In this document: in pieces, positions 60,301 through 64,000 of the stretch
How positions within the stretch are numbered: the stretch's first letter is position 1
How the letters are laid out: each line of letters starts with the position of its first letter
Source: Nageia nagi
Taxonomy: Eukaryota; Pinophyta
Assembly (NCBI GenBank): GCA_050084985.1
Contig: JBITNC010000001.1
Coordinates: 99,758,001 to 99,822,000 of the forward strand
Reading direction: 5' to 3'
DNA: 64,000 nt
The notes under the pieces: model-generated
Databases searched by the model: none
What the model was told of the DNA's origin: nothing
Seen by the model: the letters and a program-made list of their open reading frames with translations, nothing else
Position numbers and translations under genes: made by a program

Positions 60301-61358
60301 TTCCACATTTTAAAACTTTACAAGAAGATCCATATGAAAAATTCAGATACATACAGGTTCTTGTGATTAATGTATGCCTCTCTTACAGTAGGACAAGGTG
60401 TAGAGAAGGAACTAAGGGGATTGGGTGAAGTTCATAGTTATTTTAACTATTCTTCATCTGATTGATAAGAGTGTCTGGAAACATGGTTCTAACCTTGAAC
60501 GCTGAAGAGATTGTTTGTCAAACATTATTTCCATAGTTTGTAAAAGCATCTCCTCCCATTAATGTAAACCATATAGCAGAAGATACTAAACATCAACAAA
60601 CAATCCAAGGAGTTGACAAGTAGTTTAAGTTTAGCCAATTCGCTAAGCATTAAAATGATCTAGCCCTTAATTTCAAACAGCTCACTACAAAATTATCTAG
60701 CATCTCAAAGTTCAAAGCCGAATGATCCTTGTGTAGACCAAAAGAAAGGCAATCTAACTCATAGTCACAAAACGATCAGAGAAGCAAATTAACAGACCGT
60801 ATAGTCAGAATGTGGTCTCCAACAAACAATTCATTCATGAAGAGCATTTTCCAGCAGCATTCTCCATTAGAAAGTATTTAGGACAGAAAGAATCACTTTA
60901 ATTGATCTGTTTTCAAAGATTCATGACTCAGTCTCAAGCCAAGGCTGTTAAATACCATTTGTTTAGAAACAATTGTCCAAACATGAATGCATTAGAAAGT
61001 CATTTAACGGTTACTTACAGTGAGGTTTACTGATTCTAGAGGAAGAACTATTAAGAATTTAAGTAAATATAAAAAACAAGCACCTCTATGTTTCTTCTAG
61101 TTGTTTTCCATGGACAAAAAAATTATCAATAGCATCCTTTACAATCTCTAAAATTCTAAATAGAAGTAATTAAGCACTGAAAATTGGTTTAAAACAAACT
61201 CATCTGGCTACATATTCCTCCACTGGAAACACTGAACAAGCTAAAACAAGATACAATGAGTACAAAGTGGAATAAGAACAAACCTGATCACCTTCATATC
61301 GGTCCCTGATGGCTTTTATTTTGGGTTGAAGGTTCTGCATGGCCAATGTTGACTCAAC
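24231..61358 (-). CDS. ALB3: ALBINO3 thylakoid membrane insertase (YidC/Oxa1 family), 5' partial, nine exons in window
   Basis: ALB3 inserts light-harvesting chlorophyll proteins into the thylakoid membrane with cpSRP54, cpSRP43 and cpFtsY. Nine exons with GT-AG introns sum to 960 nt (319 residues plus TGA) and stay in frame throughout. Diagnostic stretches are [79 protein letters not shown] and [14 protein letters not shown], which cover TM2 to TM5. The stromal tail keeps both cpSRP43-binding motifs: ITAGQAKRS and the basic terminal [10 protein letters not shown]. Exons for the transit peptide, lumenal N terminus and TM1 lie beyond position 64000 or were not recognised. Introns of 20.0, 9.4, 3.5 and 2.5 kb are filled with transposons. 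No lesion is visible in any exon, so the gene is probably functional. A paralogue of the ALB4 type is the main alternative, but the cpSRP43 motifs favour ALB3. Confidence 0.95.
24702..24867 (-). CDS. ALB3: ALB3 exon h
   Basis: Encodes a charged, probably helical and partly disordered tail ([20 protein letters not shown], then a Ser/Glu-rich SSSESEEF segment), as in ALB3 C-terminal domains. Confidence 0.93.
24991..25158 (-). CDS. ALB3: ALB3 exon g
   Basis: Completes Trp and encodes [20 protein letters not shown], then the start of the stromal tail with the ITAGQAKRS cpSRP43-binding motif. Confidence 0.95.
25546..25550. repeat. Gypsy-1 target-site duplication, left
   Basis: acttt, repeated at 31649-31653. 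Confidence 0.95.
25551..26237 (+). repeat. Gypsy-1 5' LTR
   Basis: 687 bp, TGTAATGTCCC to GGGATATTTCA. It contains a TATA-like ctatttaag near 25766. Same length as and, by eye, no difference from the 3' LTR. Confidence 0.97.
26239..26250 (+). other. Gypsy-1 primer-binding site
   Basis: TGGTATCAGAGC one base after the LTR. Confidence 0.95.
26280..27545 (+). pseudogene. Gypsy-1 gag
   Basis: The likely start is the ATG at 26280 ([12 protein letters not shown]). A stop at about 26433 separates this from the main frame 26595-27623, which carries the retrotransposon gag core ([20 protein letters not shown] ... [10 protein letters not shown] ... YIEEFQKIS). A zinc knuckle [14 protein letters not shown] follows near 27423. 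Reading leaves the correct frame at about 27500, so gag is not fused properly to protease. Confidence 0.9.
27551..27900 (+). pseudogene. Gypsy-1 aspartic protease
   Basis: [20 protein letters not shown] is the pepsin-like retroelement protease active site (D-G-G variant common in plant gypsy elements). Frame changes at about 27790 and 27890 separate it from the RT frame that begins [15 protein letters not shown]. Confidence 0.88.
27903..29280 (+). pseudogene. Gypsy-1 reverse transcriptase and start of RNase H
   Basis: The frame at 27903-28625 holds RT blocks up to [18 protein letters not shown] one-base loss near 28575 then ends it at a TGA. The next frame, from 28619, resumes [18 protein letters not shown] with intact catalytic FFDDILVYS, then [13 protein letters not shown] and the connection domain. 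A second shift near 29188 and a TAG at 29203 interrupt the RNase H entry. Confidence 0.92.
29272..30966 (+). pseudogene. Gypsy-1 RNase H, integrase and chromodomain (long intact segment)
   Basis: 564 uninterrupted codons. RNase H tail: [31 protein letters not shown]. Integrase: HHCC zinc domain ([12 protein letters not shown] ... CIICQENK) and the D, D, E positions in [15 protein letters not shown] and [12 protein letters not shown]-terminal GPY-like [20 protein letters not shown], then a chromodomain-type [17 protein letters not shown]. Chromodomains steer integration toward particular chromatin. The segment itself is intact but lacks an independent start. Confidence 0.93.
30945..30960 (+). 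other. Gypsy-1 polypurine tract
   Basis: GGGAGGGGAGGATT just before the 3' LTR. Confidence 0.9.
30962..31648 (+). repeat. Gypsy-1 3' LTR
   Basis: 687 bp, identical by eye to 25551-26237. Confidence 0.97.
31649..31653. repeat. Gypsy-1 target-site duplication, right
   Basis: acttt. Confidence 0.95.
31654..34424. other. ALB3 intron sequence without recognised gene
   Basis: No convincing reading frame. It contains a local tandem duplication (32493-32750) and a twice-repeated agcaaaacctcatccct motif at about 34178 and 34244, which may be LTR or leader debris. Confidence 0.45.
32493..32750. repeat. Tandem duplication of about 126 bp
   Basis: The unit at 32493-32618 is followed directly by a diverged copy from 32619. 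Shared words include gattcatgacagg and aagcccatcaagctat-like sequence. Confidence 0.75.
34425..35012 (+). repeat. LTR of a further retroelement (5' LTR or near-solo LTR)
   Basis: 588 bp from TGTTAGAATTATAATG to CAATTCCATCA, followed after two bases by a primer-binding site. No second copy was found in the window and no pol gene follows. Confidence 0.6.
35015..35026 (+). other. Primer-binding site-like sequence
   Basis: TGGTATCAGAAC, one mismatch to the initiator tRNA-Met type site, downstream of the LTR ending at 35012. Confidence 0.65.
35027..35740. other. Probable retroelement leader, non-coding
   Basis: AT-rich with a T17-18 run near 35528. No coding potential seen. Its position after the primer site suggests untranslated leader of a truncated element. 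Confidence 0.4.
35785..35833 (-). pseudogene. tRNA-like 5' half (SINE or tRNA relic)
   Basis: Minus strand TAGCATAGTGGTAGTGC resembles a pol III A box/D arm and is followed by TTCGC-TTCATAA-GCGAA, a perfect 5-bp anticodon stem with a CAT anticodon in a 7-nt loop. No proper T arm follows, so it is not a complete tRNA gene. Confidence 0.5.
35942..35965 (-). pseudogene. B-box/T-arm-like sequence
   Basis: Minus strand CACGAGTTCGAATCCGGG resembles a tRNA T arm/B box. It lies upstream of the A-box-like piece on the same strand, the reverse of a normal tRNA or SINE order. Confidence 0.45.
36088..36409 (+). pseudogene. Nuclear copy of the plastid 16S rRNA 5' end
   Basis: About 320 bp match the start of plastid 16S rRNA: GATCCTGGCTCAG, TTAACACATGCAAGTCGGAC, GGGAAGTGGTGTTTCCAGTG, GAGGATGATCAGCCACACTG and GAGACACGGCCCAGACTCC. 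Many substitutions relative to the conserved gene are G to A or C to T, as in methylated nuclear plastid DNA. It stops abruptly after CAGACTCC, so it is a truncated nuclear insertion, not a working rRNA gene. Confidence 0.92.
36410..36760. other. GC-richer coding-like segment of unknown origin
   Basis: Directly follows the 16S fragment and is clearly less AT-rich than its surroundings. The plus strand is open at 36459-36755 ([16 protein letters not shown]...). The minus strand over about 36490-36741 also reads sensibly ([17 protein letters not shown], then [20 protein letters not shown]) with one stop. I recognise neither. It may be a captured exon. Confidence 0.4.
36761..37980. other. AT-rich intron sequence
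   Basis: No gene. A purine run (aaaaagggggaaaag) at 37426-37441 could be a relic polypurine tract. Confidence 0.4.
37990..38616 (-). pseudogene. Unrecognised coding unit, copy B
   Basis: Starts [19 protein letters not shown], has a stop and frame changes, then reads [20 protein letters not shown], a W-STY-R block and a Ser/Asp-rich tail. It aligns with copy A (38850-39428). I do not recognise the family. Confidence 0.45.
38850..39428 (-). pseudogene. Unrecognised coding unit, copy A
   Basis: Starts [20 protein letters not shown]. One stop (about codon 40) is followed by an open stretch with [30 protein letters not shown], then after a frame change a Ser/Asp-rich C terminus ending at TAA (38850). 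Its start is 812 bp from that of copy B, indicating tandem duplication. Function unknown. Confidence 0.45.
39485..39995 (+). pseudogene. Copia-3 gag remnant
   Basis: [35 protein letters not shown] and [15 protein letters not shown] are UBN2 gag blocks. A zinc knuckle begins [11 protein letters not shown] at about 39934 but runs into TGA before its last Cys. Confidence 0.85.
40080..40460 (+). pseudogene. Copia-3 protease and pre-integrase
   Basis: [19 protein letters not shown] keeps the D-S-G-A active site. [20 protein letters not shown] follows. Stops near 40181 and 40453 interrupt. Confidence 0.85.
40461..41400 (+). pseudogene. Copia-3 integrase
   Basis: Zinc domain [14 protein letters not shown] ... 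[10 protein letters not shown]; catalytic positions in [13 protein letters not shown] and [13 protein letters not shown]-terminal [20 protein letters not shown] and [15 protein letters not shown] frameshift and stop at about 40836 divide the core. Confidence 0.9.
41660..43190 (+). pseudogene. Copia-3 reverse transcriptase and RNase H
   Basis: RT blocks: [77 protein letters not shown]. The catalytic YVDD reads CVDD. RNase [32 protein letters not shown], and a broken C terminus to about 43140. Stops at 41751 and 41964 are at Trp-like positions. Confidence 0.9.
43358..43367 (+). other. Copia-3 polypurine tract
   Basis: AAGGGGGGG immediately before the LTR. Confidence 0.8.
43368..43694 (+). repeat. 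Copia-3 3' LTR
   Basis: TGTTAGAGTATTAAG to GGGAGTTAACA, about 327 bp, TGTTA...TAACA ends. The 3' end is inferred from the inverted terminus because no second LTR is present. Confidence 0.65.
43695..45114. other. ALB3 intron sequence, nothing recognised
   Basis: A moderately GC-rich first half (43695-44560) could be old TE debris. No protein motif is readable. Confidence 0.4.
45115..45218 (-). CDS. ALB3: ALB3 exon f
   Basis: 34 codons plus two bases, VDDPSQKN ... SVPSGLSIY. The Trp codon is split by the 19,956-bp intron (phase 2). Confidence 0.95.
45391..45498 (-). CDS. ALB3: ALB3 exon e
   Basis: 36 codons, [10 protein letters not shown] ... [10 protein letters not shown], covering the central hydrophobic segment. 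Phase 0 both ends. Confidence 0.95.
45499..48971. other. ALB3 intron (3,473 bp)
   Basis: AT-rich with no coding content. Contains an (ATT)n run at about 46367-46386 and the repeat cluster at 48745-48905. Confidence 0.6.
48745..48905. repeat. Direct and inverted repeat cluster in ALB3 intron
   Basis: Two direct copies of taactaatgatctataaa(g/a)acaaacaatttc start near 48785 and 48845. An inverted copy (gaaattgtttgtcttcatagatcatt) lies at about 48752, giving a potential hairpin less than 200 bp from exon d. Confidence 0.75.
48972..49076 (-). CDS. ALB3: ALB3 exon d
   Basis: 35 codons, [16 protein letters not shown] ... SWLFPFV, the lumenal loop and the start of TM3. Phase 0 both ends. Confidence 0.95.
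49239..49312 (-). CDS. ALB3: ALB3 exon c
   Basis: Encodes [25 protein letters not shown], the conserved TM2 of the YidC fold. Separated from the next exon by only 162 bp. Confidence 0.95.
49313..49978. other. ALB3 intron next to exon c
   Basis: Ordinary AT-rich intron sequence up to the insertion point of the 7.9-kb element. Confidence 0.5.
49979..49983. repeat. Candidate target-site duplication, left
   Basis: gatac, repeated at 57860-57864. Confidence 0.7.
51002..51072 (-). promoter_or_regulatory. Telo-box array and TATA box (promoter-like)
   Basis: On the minus strand, three AAACCCTAA/G telo-boxes start at exactly 21-bp spacing (plus-strand coordinates 51016, 51037, 51058, the last doubled) and are followed by CTCTATAAG at 51010-51002. 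Telo-boxes near TATA or initiator sites are known plant promoter elements. Transcription would run toward ALB3 exon c in the ALB3 sense direction. Confidence 0.6.
51188..51195 (-). other. Polypurine-tract-like GAAAGGGG
   Basis: Lies directly after the stop codon of the long reading frame and before the promoter-like terminal region, the place of a polypurine tract in LTR elements. It is short and the following bases are not TG, so support is weak. Confidence 0.35.
51195..54460 (-). pseudogene. Long unrecognised reading frame (about 1,070 codons, broken)
   Basis: Minus-strand fragments 54407-54138, 54107-53676, 53631-53251, 52773-52492, 51932-51630 and 51617-51300 follow each other with few frame changes. 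The frame ends [14 protein letters not shown] at 51195 after a read-through TAG at 51300. The N-terminal half is globular ([53 protein letters not shown]). The middle is Ser/Asp/Glu-rich with a basic [13 protein letters not shown] patch that could be a nuclear signal, and the C-terminal third is charged and helical. No RT, integrase, protease, zinc knuckle or transposase motif is visible. It could be a gag-like or accessory protein of a non-autonomous retroelement. Family not recognised. Confidence 0.55.
54540..56900. repeat. Tandem array, period about 350-375 bp
   Basis: At least four diverged units start near 55660, 56010, 56370 and 56745. Each has a g-t-a-g-gcgcaggttt-like start, an aaaatgggggaaaac block, an aaaaccagcgcctagc-like block, caagaggcaa, and ttttggagc-ctcccattggctg. 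Weaker copies extend left to about 54540. Confidence 0.75.
56985..57600. repeat. Tandem array, period about 50-70 bp
   Basis: Recurrent gctcaaattgtgcaaaaacgcatttttg-like words, clearest near 57330, 57388, 57436, 57494 and 57545, interspersed with tttccggg-type segments. Confidence 0.7.
57860..57864. repeat. Candidate target-site duplication, right
   Basis: gatac. Confidence 0.7.
57865..58689. other. ALB3 intron sequence
   Basis: AT-rich intron, nothing else recognised. Confidence 0.6.
58690..58750 (-). CDS. ALB3: ALB3 exon b
   Basis: Encodes [20 protein letters not shown] plus one base. The downstream intron is phase 1 and 9,377 bp long, and hosts the unrecognised 7.9-kb element. Confidence 0.95.
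58751..61283. other. ALB3 intron (2,533 bp)
   Basis: Non-coding. Holds the 56-bp triplication at 59109 and a degenerate run of acaaggaattcaa-like words at about 60110-60370. Confidence 0.6.
59109..59276. repeat. Three tandem copies of a 56-bp unit
   Basis: Units start at 59109, 59165 and 59221 (agtcttcttacatcaaaa...). They differ from each other by only one or two bases, so the expansion is recent. Confidence 0.95.
61284..61358 (-). CDS. ALB3: ALB3 exon a
   Basis: 25 codons, VEST... to ...YEGDQ, directly after the TM1/TLPLTKQQ region encoded upstream. Acceptor ttatacag, donor gtttgttc, intron phase 0 on both sides. Confidence 0.95.
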
Positions 61359-63708
61359 CTGTATAATTAAATTCAAAACAATACTCATTACAAATGAGCA
61401 CCAAAAGAAAAATATCTTCATCACTGTCAAAAAGGCAATGAAAAAAACTTGGCAGTTAAAAACATAACACAAGTATATGCACTGCTTCCGACTTCCAAGC
61501 ATTTATCAACCTTCAATTCTATTATTATGCATCTTTCCTGTAGCATGTTATACTTTCAGAGTCATCTAAACTTAAAAGCGAATCTAGGATATTCAATTTC
61601 TAAAATTCATGTTGATGTTGGTCTTTACCTTTCTGTTCACAAACAAATCTTCAAATTTGTATTTCATCCAAGAACCCATAGGTCCATCCATGATTTCTGA
61701 AGAAATGGGTCAGGTCTTGACATCTATTGATGACATAGTTCCAAGCATAATGGATGAACCTTAAGGAGGATTTTGTTTTGCAAAAGAAGGTTCGTAATAT
61801 GAGAAGGGGTCAGCAAGAGATTTGGTTAGTTGGGTTGCAAGGCCAGTTGCCTAAGAGAGCCAAATGGTATGATAAAACTAAGGTGGAGGAATTATTTCCT
61901 CATCTTATTAAAAAGTAAGCCATTGTAGAACCAAATGCCTTTTCACTGGGGAGGTGTGATCAGGAGATCAGATTCTAGGAGTGAAAATCATTGCCAAGGG
62001 TCTTCATGCTCAATATCTGGTATAGTAAGCATAATGTCAATGCTACAGGTAGTGGTAGCACTAGGCTTGGTGATGCATTTGGTGTCAGGATTTTGAGAGA
62101 TTGAAGGGTTCAGTATTGGATGCATTTTGGAGGATTCTAGGTGTGTTTTAACATGAACTAGGCCTAGAAACAGTCTTCTACACAACTAACCCGATTTGGG
62201 AAGACCGACCTGGTGTTTGATCGGAGTATCTACCCGACTATCAGCGCTAGTGTTGCAGGCAACGTCAACACTAGGGCACAATGCGTGTTTCAAGGGAGTT
62301 GTATTGTTTATTAGCCATTTTGTAGTCGTTTAAAGAGTTGGAAGCCATTAGCAACTGAAGGGGCATCAGTTTTGATCTATATACTACCTTGAGCACTTCA
62401 TAGAAGGTTGTTGATTCATTGTAGATGAATTGATAGGATTTGAGAGTGGTTGTAAGGGTTTATGAATCCATGACTGATCATCTTGAAGCCATTAAAATTG
62501 CAGACCTGATACAATTGGTTGAGGAGTTTAAAAGGCTTAGAAGTTTGGAGTTGACGTTGTTAAAGGCAATTGTAATTATGCCTTGTCTTTATAATCTATT
62601 TCCATTCACTTAATTGATAAATACGAACTGGTTGAAGTGGATGTACTTCAATATTGAGGGTAACCACTACAAACACTTATGTCATCTTGTATGTGTGTTT
62701 GCAATATCTTTTACTTTGTTTCATTTCCTTTCTACAGCAATATGCAATATATATAATGGATGATATAAGAAATTAATAAGCATAAGAAATCTATATTTGA
62801 GGATCCTAGTAAGCCATAGGCTTCAAGTGATTACATATCAAATACGCCTAGCACTCTAGCACCACAAAGCCAAAATACACATTCCTTGTTCCCAGTCCTT
62901 GGCAACCCTTGGGGTTCAATCAAATTGTTCAAGAATGTTTGCACATCAATTTTAACAACATCCCTATCATCTTCAAGATTATCATTTTCAAAATTATCTC
63001 CAGAATCATCTATGTAGGTTGCAACTATAGTTCGCCCTCCATTAGCACAAGTTGCCTGCCAACAAGCTTCCAATCCTCCATAATCTACATAAGCTCTATA
63101 TTTCTCCCCTTGTCAATTTGCAAAATCCTAATAGTTAAATCTCTATACTACATTTAGCTATTAATCTATTTTTATTCCATGGACATAGTAGTATCTTAAT
63201 ATACTATTCTCTTTTTTGTGTTCATAAATCAGTGCACTCAATTCTACATGAGTTTTTTTCTGCAAAAACGTTTTTCACCAAAACCCTAGGTTTCGTCGAT
63301 ATTTTTCTTAAATACAATGAACCTTAGACACCCTAAAACCTTTTCCCAAATTGTAGGTTTTTAGTGAAACCAATATCTTGGAAAAACCCTTATGAAAAAT
63401 CATCTAAAATCCAAAAAAAAACTACCTAATCCAAAGCCTTGTCAAAACCTTAGATTTGACCTTAGCGTATCATGGGTTTATGATTTCATATGAATCTAAT
63501 TGAACAATTTTTCAAAGCTAGTGTTATGGAAGAGAAATACTAATTTTTCTTACAACATAATCAAATTACTTAGAACAATCAAACACACAGAACAACTAGA
63601 ATAGTCAAAATGTTCAAAGTCCAACTCCACCCACTTCTAGGGTAAGTATAATCAAAAACAACAAATTTAAGAAAACTATTGGATCTAGATAGGATTGAGA
63701 TAAAATCT
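61359..63708. other. Upstream ALB3 intron or TE sequence
   Basis: The expected preceding ALB3 exon (TM1, ending TLPLTKQQ) is not found on the minus strand here. The GC-richer part at 61700-62560 looks like retroelement debris, but no motif is decisive. Confidence 0.4.
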
Positions 63709-64000
63709 ATGACAATTGAGAATGATCCACATTGTTCTTACAAAAATCTCAACCAAACTCCTCTTTCCCTAGAAATACAAAATGCTTCTCTTCCTCAAGG
63801 TTACAAACCTCCAACATTTGAAATGTTTAATGTAAAAGGATTTCCAAAGCAACATCTATTATTATTTCAAGAATGCAATGTGAAATTTGGAAATGATGAC
63901 AAACAAATGGCTAGATTCTTCCCTAGGAGTTTAAAAGGTGTAACATTTGATTGGTTTTACAAGCTTATTCATAGATCTCTCCATAGTTTTGAAAAACTAG
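63709..64000 (+). CDS. Gypsy-type gag, 5' part, runs off the window
   Basis: An uninterrupted frame from the ATG at 63709 to the window end (97 codons). It carries the plant gypsy gag core: YKPPTFEMFNVKGFPKQHLL, then MARFFPRSLKGVTFDWFYKL and HRSLHSFEKL, which corresponds to the family pattern of F-G, ARLFPLSLTG-A-WF-LP-SI-SFEQL. Such gag proteins package element RNA. No stop is seen yet, so this copy may be less decayed than others. Completeness cannot be judged. Confidence 0.8.
   Translation, partial: MTIENDPHCSYKNLNQTPLSLEIQNASLPQGYKPPTFEMFNVKGFPKQHLLLFQECNVKFGNDDKQMARFFPRSLKGVTFDWFYKLIHRSLHSFEKL

Noticed and set aside
60110-60370. Ordered repeat of acaaggaattcaa-like words
   Set aside because: Spacing is irregular and identity low, so I could not define a unit.

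Overview
This is nuclear DNA from a land plant with a large, repeat-filled genome. It is AT-rich and dominated by copia, gypsy/chromovirus and LINE retroelements. One real host gene has canonical GT-AG introns of up to 20 kb. Giant TE-filled introns, old nested insertions and a LINE reverse transcriptase of the GCPLSPTLFGLYIDELE type suggest a gymnosperm or another large-genome non-flowering lineage. That placement is an inference; the sequence alone does not prove it.

The host gene is ALBINO3 (ALB3), the thylakoid YidC/Oxa1 insertase, on the minus strand. Nine consecutive coding exons lie at 61358-61284, 58750-58690, 49312-49239, 49076-48972, 45498-45391, 45218-45115, 25158-24991, 24867-24702 and 24329-24231. 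They join in frame to 319 residues plus a stop, covering the insertase core after TM1 and the whole cpSRP43-binding tail. The 5' exons (transit peptide, TM1) are not in the window, so the gene exceeds 37 kb. Introns range from 123 bp to 19,956 bp.

Layout by region. About 0.6-15.5 kb is a three-layer nest: a decayed LINE is split by a minus-strand copia (2923-12981), whose right LTR is split by a younger plus-strand copia (7919-12783). 15.6-17.2 kb is an internally deleted LINE with a 12-bp target duplication. 17.9-20.1 kb is a different LINE. 20.9-21.0 kb is a long foldback. 24.2-61.4 kb is ALB3. Its 20-kb intron holds a young chromovirus with seemingly identical 687-bp LTRs (25551-31648), an LTR with primer-binding site (34425-35026), tRNA-like debris, a plastid 16S rRNA fragment (36088-36409), two copies of an unrecognised coding unit (38-39.4 kb) and a 5'-truncated copia (39.5-43.7 kb). 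The 9.4-kb intron holds an unrecognised 7.9-kb element (49984-57859) with one long pol-less reading frame, tandem arrays and a telo-box/TATA promoter-like block. The window ends in an open gypsy-type gag reading frame (63709 onward).

The TE genes are inactivated to varying degrees by stops and frameshifts. The unrecognised 49984-57859 element is the best candidate for something undescribed. It has TG...CA ends and a perfect 5-bp target duplication, but I could not find paired LTRs or any polymerase.
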